Source: Providencia huaxiensis (GTDB taxonomy: Bacteria; Pseudomonadota; Gammaproteobacteria; Enterobacterales; Enterobacteriaceae). From it: 64,000 bases of DNA. Where the stretch lies: NCBI RefSeq assembly GCF_002843235.3, contig NZ_CP031123.2, positions 3,162,001 through 3,226,000 of the forward strand, given 5' to 3'. Each line of letters starts with the position of its first letter. The stretch's first letter is position 1. The translations under genes and the position numbers were made by a program. The notes below the pieces were generated by a model. It did not search any database. It had not been told where the DNA came from and saw only the letters and a list, made by a program, of their open reading frames with translations. Below are positions 9,366 through 18,402 of the stretch, piece after piece.

Positions 9366-10505
9366 ATGACACATAAATTTACTATTGCGATTGTAGGTTG
9401 TGGCCTTGGCGGTTCAGCACTCGCCCTCCTAATGCAGAATATAGGGTTTAATATTGCTGTCTTTGAACAAGCTTCTTCGTTTGAAAAAATCGGGGCAGGG
9501 ATCCATATATCCCCGAACCTCATGTACATAATGGAAAAAATAGGTGTTTCAAAATCTATTGAAAAGCTTGGCTGGGAGCCTAACGGATTTATCAGTCGCG
9601 ATGCCTATTCAAACAAAACGCTAAATTACTTGAAATTAGGACAGGAAATGCGCGACCTATATGGCATGCCTTACCTGACTATCCATCGAGGAGACTTACA
9701 CCGTGCAATGACGGAAAAAATTAACTTAAACAATCTTCATATGGGAAAAAAGTTAATTGCGCTTAATGAGATAAAAAACAAAATTGAACTCGTTTTCAAC
9801 GATAACAGTCGTTACGAGGCCGATATTGTCATTGGTGCCGACGGGATATTTTCAAAAGTAAGAAATGCAATAACTGGCACAGATATTCAATGCTCCAGCT
9901 ATACTGGACAAGCTGTATTTAGGGGATTAGTCGAGCTTCAAGGGCTGGCACCTCAAATGAAACACAGTGTGAATAAATGGTTTGGTAAAGATAATAAATT
10001 TATCATTGGGTACTTTTTAGACAAAAATGAAACACAATTTTATTACGTAGCTGGTTTTTCCTTCCCCTACTGGCCTCGAGGTATTTCTGTTCAACCCGCT
10101 GCTTTACATGATGTTTTGAAAATATTTAATGAATTTCACGATGTACCAAAATCAATGCTGTCATTAACTAAAAGCGTGACACTTTGGCCATTACACGAAA
10201 GAACAGCTGATTCAACGTGGAATAAAGGTAGGATAGTACTTATCGGAGATGCATGTCATCCGATGCGACCTCATATGATGTCGGGTGCTTCGATGGCAAT
10301 TGAAGATGCGGCTATATTAGTTAAATGTCTACAACAGTACGGCATTGATAATTATTCATGCGCTTTTAATCAATATCAGAGTTACCGTATAGAACGCGTA
10401 GCGCTTGTACAAAAGTTATCAAGTACAAATACATGGCTAAAAAAGAAGACGGATACAGACTGGTTATTTAAATATAACGCGATAAGCCCCGAGCTACGCC
10501 TTTAA
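9366..10505 (+). CDS. FAD-dependent aromatic-ring monooxygenase, NicC-like
   Basis: A 379-aa flavoprotein hydroxylase of the salicylate/6-hydroxynicotinate monooxygenase family. It has the N-terminal dinucleotide fold VGCGLGGSALALLM (GXGXXG), the middle motif IVIGADGIFSKVR (DG) and the FAD-ribityl motif LIGDACHPMRPHMMSGA (GD). The region after the GD motif (ASMAIEDAA, then STNTWL) closely resembles 6-hydroxynicotinate 3-monooxygenase as I remember it. I chose ATG 9366, which has AGGTGA 5 bases upstream; a GTG at 9357 is an alternative. No other nicotinate or aromatic catabolic gene is adjacent, so the substrate is unknown. The gene stands alone. Confidence 0.85.
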   Translation: MTHKFTIAIVGCGLGGSALALLMQNIGFNIAVFEQASSFEKIGAGIHISPNLMYIMEKIGVSKSIEKLGWEPNGFISRDAYSNKTLNYLKLGQEMRDLYGMPYLTIHRGDLHRAMTEKINLNNLHMGKKLIALNEIKNKIELVFNDNSRYEADIVIGADGIFSKVRNAITGTDIQCSSYTGQAVFRGLVELQGLAPQMKHSVNKWFGKDNKFIIGYFLDKNETQFYYVAGFSFPYWPRGISVQPAALHDVLKIFNEFHDVPKSMLSLTKSVTLWPLHERTADSTWNKGRIVLIGDACHPMRPHMMSGASMAIEDAAILVKCLQQYGIDNYSCAFNQYQSYRIERVALVQKLSSTNTWLKKKTDTDWLFKYNAISPELRL

Positions 10506-10573
10506 CGCTTTTCCTTTCACCAAGTGAAACCCAGACTATTTAAATATGATATTTGTTACCACCTACAAGAAAG

Positions 10574-11092
10574 CTAATCGAACTTACTATTGGGTTTGAG
10601 TGTGCAAATATAAAGTGGGGAATTAATTGAGCTGAGTAGTAAGGCTTTGTCATTAAGCTTTTGTGCATTAAGAAATAGCCCATCATGGCTATCTGACATT
10701 TCCCGCATAAAATAGTCAAATATCACATCTGGCGATTCATCAATAGAAGAAGCGCTCGCTTCCCACTGACTAATAATATAATGACGTTCTATTGGGGAAA
10801 CTCGTTTTGTCGTGTAACTAAATTTCACATAACGCTGCAAATACAGCCAGCCCGCTTTAGAATCAGTATAGCCTTCCACCACAATTGAGCCCTTTCCATT
10901 CGCGCCAAAATTGAAGTGAATATTGCCATTAACGTTTTCATCTTGCATATTCTCAAAACGCATAATGCCTTTTGTCGAGCACACTAATAAACCATCTTGT
11001 TTATTGGAAAAGAAGACCGACTGGGTATAAATCGTAACAATAATGAATAACAAAAAACTCAGTAAGCATAATACTTTTCCTGATATCTTCAT
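10574..11092 (-). CDS. Small inner-membrane protein, ToxS/PsaF-like partner of a membrane regulator
   Basis: A 172-residue protein with a short cytoplasmic N-terminus, one membrane helix (about residues 7-27, rich in Leu, Ile and Phe) and a periplasmic domain of about 140 residues. Its ATG overlaps the stop of the upstream wHTH regulator (ATGA, 11089-11092), so the two are translationally coupled. This layout matches ToxR/ToxS and PsaE/PsaF pairs, in which the small protein protects or modulates the periplasmic part of the regulator. No sequence identity to ToxS is claimed; the role is inferred from topology and coupling. A TTG further upstream (11104) is a less likely start. Confidence 0.6.
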   Translation of the reverse strand: MKISGKVLCLLSFLLFIIVTIYTQSVFFSNKQDGLLVCSTKGIMRFENMQDENVNGNIHFNFGANGKGSIVVEGYTDSKAGWLYLQRYVKFSYTTKRVSPIERHYIISQWEASASSIDESPDVIFDYFMREMSDSHDGLFLNAQKLNDKALLLSSINSPLYICTLKPNSKFD

Positions 11093-11931
11093 GATGGTTT
11101 CCAAGAATAGTAAAAGTAGTTATCGCAATAGCTAAATGGGTTATCTTCATTGACTGCACAATGTGCAAGAAATACTCGACCCAATCCATTAGTCTGCAGT
11201 TTGTCCCCATAGAAAAAAACAAACCGTTCTTTCTCAACACACTCTAGATTTAAGTTATTTCTAACTTTATCAAAGTTTTGCACATAGTTTAGTGCGACAG
11301 TGTTATTGATCATTTTTTCATTCGATAATACATCACAACCAGAGTGCTCAAGCACCGTCATGTCAATTGGCACTGACGGTTGTTTTGATAAATAAGCCAT
11401 GATAGCTAATAAAATAGAACATAATAAAAAAGCACCACTCGCAAGATACCAACAGATCTCTTTTTTTTCTGGCGTCAGTGCTGAATCTATTTTTTTGGGA
11501 TCTGTAGGGACAGAGATAGGTTTGGAAGCTGGAGATAAAACAACCGCTGTTTCTTCTACGTCACTTAAGCTAGTTATTAATTCAGTTGGAGAAATTTTGA
11601 TATCATCAATTAATTCAAGGGAAACATCGGAATTAAACTCTAATCGACCCCGAGCGACTGTCACAATAATATTTTCAATACCATATGGACGAAATGCTTT
11701 TCGTAATAGGCTGAGATATTGATTTAAATTACTGTTTGATGAGACTAACCCATTATCATCCCAAACTGCTTTTAATACCTCATCTCGAGAAACAACACCT
11801 CTGTGCTGAATAAAGTAAAACAATAATGCATTGGCAGTTATCGACAGCTGTGTATCCACCTCATCTTCTTTTAAAGATAAAGTGCCATCAACCGCATCAT
11901 ATAGAATGAAAGCATTGATTTTATATTTCAC
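11089..11931 (-). CDS. ToxR/CadC-like membrane-bound winged-helix transcription regulator
   Basis: A 280-aa protein with a cytoplasmic OmpR/PhoB-type winged-helix domain (about residues 1-105; SRDEVLKAVWDD and NSNLNQYLSLLRKAF are the helix-turn-helix region). A linker follows, then one membrane helix (about 160-181) and a periplasmic domain of about 100 residues with three cysteines. Proteins of this type bind DNA from the membrane in response to periplasmic signals. The start is GTG 11931 with GAGG 5 bases upstream. It is coupled to the small membrane protein downstream. Targets are unknown; a fimbrial operon lies about 10 kb away but nothing here proves a link. Confidence 0.8.
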   Translation of the reverse strand: MKYKINAFILYDAVDGTLSLKEDEVDTQLSITANALLFYFIQHRGVVSRDEVLKAVWDDNGLVSSNSNLNQYLSLLRKAFRPYGIENIIVTVARGRLEFNSDVSLELIDDIKISPTELITSLSDVEETAVVLSPASKPISVPTDPKKIDSALTPEKKEICWYLASGAFLLCSILLAIMAYLSKQPSVPIDMTVLEHSGCDVLSNEKMINNTVALNYVQNFDKVRNNLNLECVEKERFVFFYGDKLQTNGLGRVFLAHCAVNEDNPFSYCDNYFYYSWKPS

Positions 11932-12010
11932 TATCGCCTCATGTGCTTATTTTATGAATAAAATTGCACTACCGTTATTATTGCTATTTTTACTTATGCG
12001 TTATTTTTAC

Positions 12011-12583
12011 TTATGGAATTTGTTCAAATGATATTGTCGTTAACCGACTCACAATCGCATCACGCTCTTGCTGTGATAACGTTTCTCCCTCAGTCAATGA
12101 CGAAAGCCACAACCCATCAGCCGCATAACGCACTAACGCGCCTAAATAACTGTTATCGAACTCATCCCCCTTTTCCAAATGGTTAATTACCCAATCTCGC
12201 CAGCACTGACGTAACACTGGCTCGGTTGGCATGGCTAAGGACAATAACGCGAGCTGAAAACTTTCATCAGATTCTTTTAATTCGCCAATATAGTGCAAAT
12301 AAGCACGAGAAAAACGCCCGTAGGGATTTGGGTCATTATCCATAATGGTATGTATTCGCTCATCCATAATCCCCAACAATTGCAAAAACAGCGCATGAAT
12401 AAGCTCTTGCTTCGTTGGGAAGTGATGCATCAACCCACCTTTGCTAACACCCGCTTCCCTTGCCACCGCATTAAGTGAGAGTGAAGAGATCCCTTCTCTG
12501 CCAGCAATAATGCGAGCAGCTTTCAATAGCTCCACTTGAAGCTTAATAGGATCTTTTTTTCTATGCTGAGCAGACTTATTCAT
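12011..12583 (-). CDS. TetR-family transcription repressor
   Basis: About 190 residues. The N-terminal helix-turn-helix (LSLNAVAREAGVSKGGLMHHFPTK, spanning about residues 37-60) is a textbook TetR DNA-binding domain, followed by an all-helical ligand domain. I chose ATG 12583 (MNKSAQHRKKD) because the upstream in-frame extension to 12652 would translate straight through a perfect operator palindrome; neither start has a clear ribosome binding site. The gene diverges from the FMN reductase at 12887, its likely target, and probably represses itself through the operator at 12594-12611. The inducer is unknown, perhaps an electrophile or quinone given the reductase. Confidence 0.85.
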   Translation of the reverse strand: MNKSAQHRKKDPIKLQVELLKAARIIAGREGISSLSLNAVAREAGVSKGGLMHHFPTKQELIHALFLQLLGIMDERIHTIMDNDPNPYGRFSRAYLHYIGELKESDESFQLALLSLAMPTEPVLRQCWRDWVINHLEKGDEFDNSYLGALVRYAADGLWLSSLTEGETLSQQERDAIVSRLTTISFEQIP

Positions 12584-12593
12584 GCGATGAATG

Positions 12594-12611
12594 ATACCGA
12601 CCAGTCGGTAT
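12594..12611. promoter_or_regulatory. TetR-type operator palindrome
   Basis: ATACCGAC and GTCGGTAT are perfectly inverted 8-base arms around a 2-base centre. The site lies 10 bases upstream of the chosen tetR start, and on the shared side of the divergent reductase gene. TACCGACC...GTCGGTA is a common TetR-family operator form. Binding here would block the repressor's own expression and could reach the reductase promoter region. Confidence 0.75.
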
Positions 12612-12886
12612 GTTTCATTTTGACTAAAATCAAGTAACCCTGATTTGTTCATGGGTAAATCTAAATAGTGTAAGAGGACTCACAATATCGAATTATGATA
12701 AGTTGCAACTCCATAATTAATTTAAAAATATCAAATATTTTTGATGTTTAGTTATCTATATTAATTTCACTTAGTTTTGCACATCCTCAGATTATGATGT
12801 TTAATAGTGAGAGTGAAACAATGCTCTATTCAATAAATAGTGGTTTGCAGTATCCCTAATTAACTCCCCGTGAAAGAGGTTTTATC

Positions 12887-13447
12887 ATGTCAAATCAATA
12901 CAATATTGGTGTCATTGTGGGTAGTTTGCGCGCTGATTCATATAATTTAGTTGTCGCTAAGGCCATGACTAAATTATTCCCCACAAATTTCACGTTTAAA
13001 TTTATCAATATTGGTGAACTCCCTCTCTATAACCAAGATGCAGACCAAAATGTGCCTCCTGTTGTGGCTAATTTCAAATCTCAAATTAAAGCCTGTGATG
13101 GCATTATTTTCGCCACCCCAGAATATAACCGCTCGGTACCTGGTGTATTGAAAAATGCAATAGACCAAGGCTCTCGCCCATGGGGAGATAACTCGTGGAA
13201 TGCCATTCCAGCAGGTGTTCTTGGTGTTTCTATTGGCAATATCAGTACGGCAATTGCCCAACAGCACTTACGCAATAGCCTGACATTTTTAAACATGCCA
13301 ACCATGAACCAGCCTGAATGTTTCCTAAAATGGTATGACGGTATGGTGGATGAGCAAGGCAATATTTCCCCAAAAAGCAAAGATTTCTTACAGCCGTGGG
13401 CCGATACCTTTGCCAAATTTGTTGCCCATAATGCAGTGAGTAAATAA
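12887..13447 (+). CDS. NAD(P)H-dependent FMN reductase (ChrR/YieF-type quinone reductase)
   Basis: A 186-residue flavodoxin-like reductase. GSLRADSYN near the N-terminus is the FMN phosphate-binding loop (family form GSLRxxS), and TPEYNRSVPGVLKNAID is the second FMN-binding motif shared with ChrR/YieF and azoreductases. Members reduce quinones, azo dyes or chromate by two electrons and protect against oxidative stress. AGAGG stands 7 bases before the ATG. It is divergent from a TetR gene with an operator between them, so it is probably induced by a toxic substrate. It ends at a strong hairpin shared with potD. Confidence 0.88.
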   Translation: MSNQYNIGVIVGSLRADSYNLVVAKAMTKLFPTNFTFKFINIGELPLYNQDADQNVPPVVANFKSQIKACDGIIFATPEYNRSVPGVLKNAIDQGSRPWGDNSWNAIPAGVLGVSIGNISTAIAQQHLRNSLTFLNMPTMNQPECFLKWYDGMVDEQGNISPKSKDFLQPWADTFAKFVAHNAVSK

Positions 13448-13475
13448 GTCGCTGAGCAATAATGACGCGTATAAA

Positions 13476-13510
13476 AAAGGGCACTTCATTCTCAATCAGT
13501 GCCCTTTCTA
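13476..13510. terminator. Bidirectional terminator between the FMN reductase gene and potD
   Basis: The arms AAAGGGCACT and AGTGCCCTTT form a perfect 10-bp stem around a 12-base loop, with an A-run on one side and T-rich sequence on the other. It lies between two convergent genes and can serve both. Confidence 0.85.
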
Positions 13511-13537
13511 GGAAACGTAAACGTAATGCTCAAGTCA

Positions 13538-14587
13538 TTAACGCCCGGCTTTTAGCTTCTGAAAATACTCTTCGTACAAAATATTCGTGTTCCCAACATC
13601 GCTTTGCCATTCGCCTTTTTGGAGAACTTCTTCACTTGGGTAAAGTGATGGGTCGTTAGCAATTTCAGCCGGCAATAATTTTTTAGCTTCTAAGTTTGGA
13701 GTTGGGTAGCCAATAGATTCAGCTACTTGAGCCGCAATTTCTGGACGCAATAAGAAATTAATTAACTTATGGGCCCCTTCCACATTTTTGGCATTAGCAG
13801 GAATGGCTAAGCTGTCCATCCAGAAAATTCCGCCTTCTTTAGGCCACACCACTTCAATCGGCAAGCCAGCTTGCCTTGCAACGAATGCGGAGCCATTCCA
13901 TAACATACCGACATCCACTTCCCCTTCAATAAAAGGTGTCGCTGGGTTGTCAGAGTTAAAGGCCAAAATATTTGGGCGTAATTTTTGTAGTTCTTTATAC
14001 GCCTCTTCAATTTGTTTCGGGTCAGTGGTATTGCCTGAATAACCTAATTTATTGAGGGCCACTTGGAAAACTTCCCGTGCGTCATCCATCATCAGCAGGC
14101 TATTTTTATATTCAGGTTTCCAGAAATCAGCCCATGAAGTAACAGATTGTGGGTCAATCGCTTCACCATTAATACCAATCCCTGTCGCCCCCCAAATATA
14201 AGGCACTGAATAATCATTATTCGGGTCAAATTCTTTATGAATTAAATTTGGGTCAAGGTTTTTAAAATTGGTTAATTTACTTTGATCAATCTTTTGTAGC
14301 ATCCCTTCTTTACTCATTTTGGCAATAAAGTAAGTAGAAGGCACCACCAAATCATAAGCACCGTCTTTATAGGTCTTTAGCTTGGTATACATGCTTTCGT
14401 TTGATTCATAGGTGGAGTAAATCACCTTGATGCCAGTTTCTTTGGTAAATTGCTCTAATAAACCGGGGGGAACATATTCTGTCCAGTTATAGAAATACAG
14501 TACGTCTTTGTTATCGTCAGCGGCAGTCGCCGTGCCAATACTTGCAGCCATTAAACCCGCTGCCAGTAGATAGGACCATTTTTTCAT
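13538..14587 (-). CDS. potD: Spermidine/putrescine-binding periplasmic protein
   Basis: PotD captures polyamines in the periplasm for the PotABC importer. It is 349 aa (E. coli 348). A signal peptide (MKKWSYLLAAGLMAASIGTA, cleaved near TATA-AD) precedes the mature protein. The mature part begins with LYFYNWTEYVPPGLL and contains STYESNESMYTKL and the WGATGIGING region typical of PotD, with aromatic and acidic ligand residues such as the WNGSAF loop. GAGGGA lies before the ATG. It is the last gene of potABCD, separated from potC by about 170 bases rather than the tight junction seen in E. coli. Confidence 0.96.
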   Translation of the reverse strand: MKKWSYLLAAGLMAASIGTATAADDNKDVLYFYNWTEYVPPGLLEQFTKETGIKVIYSTYESNESMYTKLKTYKDGAYDLVVPSTYFIAKMSKEGMLQKIDQSKLTNFKNLDPNLIHKEFDPNNDYSVPYIWGATGIGINGEAIDPQSVTSWADFWKPEYKNSLLMMDDAREVFQVALNKLGYSGNTTDPKQIEEAYKELQKLRPNILAFNSDNPATPFIEGEVDVGMLWNGSAFVARQAGLPIEVVWPKEGGIFWMDSLAIPANAKNVEGAHKLINFLLRPEIAAQVAESIGYPTPNLEAKKLLPAEIANDPSLYPSEEVLQKGEWQSDVGNTNILYEEYFQKLKAGR

Positions 14588-14717
14588 TACTGAGATTCCC
14601 TCAACAAAGTGTTTTTTATCCCTTAATGCACCAAGCAGCCGCTTGAATGATTTCGGGGTTATATCTAATAGGCTCAGTTGGAGCCCACCCTCTCGCCGAA
14701 TGGCACTGAAAAAAGAT

Positions 14718-14740
14718 GTTGCCCGATAAAAATGGGCAGC
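14718..14740 (-). promoter_or_regulatory. Small hairpin in the potC-potD gap
   Basis: TGCCC and GGGCA form a short stem (extended by a G-T wobble and a G-C pair) with a 9-base A/T loop, just downstream of potC. It may stabilise the upstream message or partly end transcription, so that potD expression differs from potABC. The stem is short and the call is tentative. Confidence 0.3.
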
Positions 14741-14756
14741 ACCGTCGTTTAACGTA

Positions 14757-15542
14757 TTACTTAGTTTTTTTTGAGTATTTATCCCGCATCACCCACTGGC
14801 TTAAACACACCAGTAAGAGGGACATAATCAACAGCACCGTTGCCAATGCGTTAACTTCTGGGGAAACCCCAACTTTTACCATGGAATATATTTTCAATGG
14901 CAAAATTTCATAACTTGGCCCCGTGACAAATGAGGAAACCACCACATCATCCATCGACAAGGTAAAACTGAGTAGCCAGCCGGCAACAACCGCAGGTAAT
15001 GCCAAAGGTAAAATAATTTTACGCAAAATGGTAAATTCACCCGCTCCAAGGTCGCGCGCTGCTTCTAACATCTTCACATCAAAATCTTTCAGCCTTGCAT
15101 AGACCGTCACCACGACAAACGGCAGGCAAAAGGTAATGTGCGAAAATAATAACGACCAAAAACCGAGCGAAACCCCAAGGATCATAAATAGAACCAATAA
15201 CGAAATCGCCATAACGATATCCGGGGACATCATGACCACAAATAACATGCCACCGACGAAAGGTTTTCCTCTAAAACGATAGCGAAATAATGCGACGGCA
15301 GTGAGTGTGCCAATGGCTGTCGCGAAAGTCGCTGACAAAACCGCCATAGTTAATGAATGCCCCGCAGCTTCTAATAGGCTATCGTTATTACTCAGTAATT
15401 CATACCATTTAGTTGAAAACCCTTGCCACTGAATACCAAAACGTGACTCATTAAAGGAATTAACAATCAAAATAATGATTGGAATATAAAGATAAGCGTA
15501 GATGATGGCCATAAAGCCACCACGGAGAGTACGTCCGATCAT
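14757..15542 (-). CDS. potC: Spermidine/putrescine ABC transporter permease PotC
   Basis: A 261-aa inner-membrane permease (E. coli 264). It starts [20 protein letters not shown], nearly as in E. coli, and has six predicted membrane helices. The EAA loop that contacts the ATPase is at EAARDLGAGEFTILRKI. It forms a heterodimer with PotB. It overlaps potB by 4 bases (15539-15542), showing translational coupling. Confidence 0.96.
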   Translation of the reverse strand: MIGRTLRGGFMAIIYAYLYIPIIILIVNSFNESRFGIQWQGFSTKWYELLSNNDSLLEAAGHSLTMAVLSATFATAIGTLTAVALFRYRFRGKPFVGGMLFVVMMSPDIVMAISLLVLFMILGVSLGFWSLLFSHITFCLPFVVVTVYARLKDFDVKMLEAARDLGAGEFTILRKIILPLALPAVVAGWLLSFTLSMDDVVVSSFVTGPSYEILPLKIYSMVKVGVSPEVNALATVLLIMSLLLVCLSQWVMRDKYSKKTK

Positions 15543-16402
15543 TCTTCATATGCCTTTTTATTCAGAAGCTTAGCTGCTCGGTAATAGACATACAGCAATA
15601 ACCCCATCATCGCTGTGAGGAAAATGCTGGTTGCGGCCCCGAATGGCCAATCACGAATATTTAAGAACTGGCTCTTAATCACGTTACCGATCAGTAGATT
15701 TTTCGCACCGCCCATTAAATCCGCTACATAAAACAGCCCCATTGCGGGTAATAAAACCAGCAAACAGCCTGCAATAATTCCTGGCATCGTTAACGGAATG
15801 ATGATTTTCACAAACCGCTGAAATTTATTCGCACCGAGGTCTTTTGCAGCCTCTATATATGACTTATCCAATTTTTCAATACTTGAATACAGCGGCATCA
15901 CCATAAATGGCAGCAATATATAGATAAGGCCTAATATGACGGCCTCCGGTGTATACATAATTTTCAACGGTTTATCGATAACACCAACCCACAGTAAAAA
16001 GTCATTTAAGTACCCTTTGGTACTGAGAAAAACTTTTAACCCGTAGATACGGATCAATGAATTGGTCCAAAATGGCACAATTAACAGAAACAGCATCAAA
16101 GGTTGTACCCGTTTAGGTAACCTTGCCAATATAAAGGCAAATGGATAGCCAATTACTAAACAGAAAAAAGTTGCGATCACCGCCATGTTGAGTGAGTGCA
16201 ACATCACTTCTGCATACATCGGGTCAGACAAGCGAATGTAGTTATCCCACGTAAAAACTAAGTCAACTAAGTTGGTGTCGCTACGCGTCAAAAAGCTGGT
16301 GCCGATAATCATAATATTAGGCAAAAAGACGAATAGCAGCAGCCAGGCGACTACCCCGGTGATAATAACGTTCTGCAAAATTTTATGTTTACGAATGATC
16401 AT
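15539..16402 (-). CDS. potB: Spermidine/putrescine ABC transporter permease PotB
   Basis: A 287-aa permease with six membrane helices, partner of PotC. The EAA loop is at [31 protein letters not shown] is a typical PotB stretch. The protein begins about 12 residues before the E. coli start with a basic leader (MIIRKHKIL). The 14-base overlap with the end of potA (16389-16402) argues for coupling and for this start. Confidence 0.95.
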   Translation of the reverse strand: MIIRKHKILQNVIITGVVAWLLLFVFLPNIMIIGTSFLTRSDTNLVDLVFTWDNYIRLSDPMYAEVMLHSLNMAVIATFFCLVIGYPFAFILARLPKRVQPLMLFLLIVPFWTNSLIRIYGLKVFLSTKGYLNDFLLWVGVIDKPLKIMYTPEAVILGLIYILLPFMVMPLYSSIEKLDKSYIEAAKDLGANKFQRFVKIIIPLTMPGIIAGCLLVLLPAMGLFYVADLMGGAKNLLIGNVIKSQFLNIRDWPFGAATSIFLTAMMGLLLYVYYRAAKLLNKKAYEE

Positions 16403-17498
16403 CCAGAACTACCTCCCAGCTTTCAACCCAAGTCACAGCAACTTTTTGGTTAAGGGAGTGGTCGACATCGGGGTCATCTTCATTGAAGAATTCGCTCACC
16501 ATGACAATTTTGCCATCTTCCATTTCAACCACTGAGTCTAACGTCATGCCTTTATAGTTACGTTCACGAACGTAGCCAATCAGCCCTGGATGGTTATCTG
16601 CATCATTTACTTCTTCAACGCGCAAGTCTTCAGGACGTAATAACACACTAACGTGTTGCCCTTCGTTGACAGAGAGCTCAGTGAAAATATCACATTCATG
16701 ACCTTCAACATTGGCACGAATACGTTTATCATCAATGCGATACAATACTTTCGCATCAAAAATATTAATTTCACCAATGAATTGAGCAACAAATAGGTTT
16801 TTCGGTTCCTCATAGATTTCACGAGGTGTGCCGTCTTGCTCAATTCGCCCTTCACGCATCACAATGATCCGATCAGACATGGCTAAGGCTTCTTCTTGAT
16901 CGTGAGTCACAAAAATAAACGTGATCCCCAGTTTTCGTTGAAGGGCTTTTAGCTCATTTTGCATTTGTTTGCGCAGTTTATAATCAAGCGCAGACAATGA
17001 TTCATCCAGCAGTAGGACTTTCGGGCGATTCACTACCGCACGGGCTATCGCCACACGCTGTTGTTGGCCACCAGACAGTTGGTTGGGTCTACGCTCAGCA
17101 AAATCTTCTAGCTGCACCATACGTAAGGCTTGGTCGACACGCTTTTGAATTTCAGCCGCAGGCGTTTTTTGCATGCGTAGGCCAAAAGCAACGTTATCGA
17201 AAACCGTCATATGAGGAAATAAAGCGTAGCTCTGGAACACAGTGTTCACAAAACGCTGTTCTGCAGGAATATCTGTAATATCTTGACCATCAAGAATAAT
17301 TTGACCGTCATCGGCATCTTCTAACCCAGCAATAAGACGTAAAACCGTCGTTTTGCCGCAACCAGAAGGCCCAAGAATGGTCAAAAACTCACCGTTCTGA
17401 ATGGTTAAGTCAAGCTCAGAAATAATTTGTTTGCCATCAAAACCTTTACTTAAAGATTTTAATTCAATGAGTGGTGTCAGAGAGGTTGTCTCAGTCAT
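16389..17498 (-). CDS. potA: Spermidine/putrescine ABC transporter ATPase PotA
   Basis: A 369-aa ATPase that powers polyamine import. It shows Walker [10 protein letters not shown] (about residues 43-51), the Q-loop region [12 protein letters not shown], signature [14 protein letters not shown], Walker [13 protein letters not shown] and the H-loop [10 protein letters not shown]. The C-terminal regulatory TOBE domain (about 240-360) includes [12 protein letters not shown]. It is first in the potABCD operon; the long AT-rich region upstream should hold its promoter. Confidence 0.96.
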   Translation of the reverse strand: MTETTSLTPLIELKSLSKGFDGKQIISELDLTIQNGEFLTILGPSGCGKTTVLRLIAGLEDADDGQIILDGQDITDIPAEQRFVNTVFQSYALFPHMTVFDNVAFGLRMQKTPAAEIQKRVDQALRMVQLEDFAERRPNQLSGGQQQRVAIARAVVNRPKVLLLDESLSALDYKLRKQMQNELKALQRKLGITFIFVTHDQEEALAMSDRIIVMREGRIEQDGTPREIYEEPKNLFVAQFIGEINIFDAKVLYRIDDKRIRANVEGHECDIFTELSVNEGQHVSVLLRPEDLRVEEVNDADNHPGLIGYVRERNYKGMTLDSVVEMEDGKIVMVSEFFNEDDPDVDHSLNQKVAVTWVESWEVVLDDHS

Positions 17499-18402
17499 TT
17501 ATTTATACACTCTATCCCTAGGAATAATGCAGATAGAACCGCCACCGTTAAAGACTGTATAAGCTTGTCGGAGGTTTACTCTGTCGACTTAACGTGACAT
17601 AAGCAAATTATTTTCCCCAGCAAAGCCCAAAACCAGTAGCGCCATTTAAACTTCATAAGGCATGCATGATAAACACTGTTTTTGTAAATTGAAAGCCATT
17701 TTCACAACTTCGTTTGCCTTTCATTATGAATTCTCAATAAATAAAACAGATTTTTGAGAAAAATAAGCAACATAGCGATATATAGAATTAATCCGCCTAT
17801 ATCTATAGATTTACATGATGCATTAGAGGGTGAAACTTAAGTCAAATACACTAAAATTCATAGGGTTATTACAATTCACAATAAAAATAATAATTATAAA
17901 ATTAATAGTTTTTATTATTTTAAATTTTTTAATTAATGTATTCAGTGATATAAATCTTACTATTAGATGCACAAGAAAAATACAATAAAAACCGTATAAC
18001 AAAATTATCAAGTTATGATGGTAATTATATTCAATAGGTATATATCGTGATTACACATGAAAAAATCAAATAACCGGTAACATCTATAACAAATAATTAA
18101 AGTTGCAGTTAATAATATTATTATGTGATTTAAATCTAATTTTCATTAATCCTTATCTTTTATCTCAATAAATTTAACCAACATCATATTATCCCCTGCA
18201 TCCCTTTGAATATAATAATCAAATTAGTATAATCCCAAGCTGAACTGTAACTTTTAGTGATTTATTTTGTGATTTTTGTTTCATTATTGCACCTATAAAT
18301 TTTACTTTGTATCTTTCGCGTTAAACCAATTAAAGAATAAACATAAGCCTGCGGGTGACTATTTTTGGAAATTCCACTGAAATTAATATGTGAGTGAGCA
18401 AA
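17499..18402. other. Long AT-rich intergenic region between potA and the fumarase gene
   Basis: About 900 bases, very AT-rich, between divergent genes. Short open frames here have no ribosome binding sites and consist of Ile/Asn/Phe-rich filler, so I call no gene. The promoters of potA and fumA must lie inside it. No clear FNR, ArcA or CRP site stood out by eye. Confidence 0.5.

Noticed and set aside
11985..12015. Direct repeat TATTTTTACTTATG twice near the end of tetR
   Set aside because: A 14-base AT-rich repeat in two copies is easily formed by chance or slippage, and no function is suggested.
17823..18011. 62-codon minus-strand frame in the AT-rich region upstream of potA
   Set aside because: Made of Ile/Phe/Asn runs expected from AT-rich noncoding DNA; no ribosome binding site and no recognisable motif.
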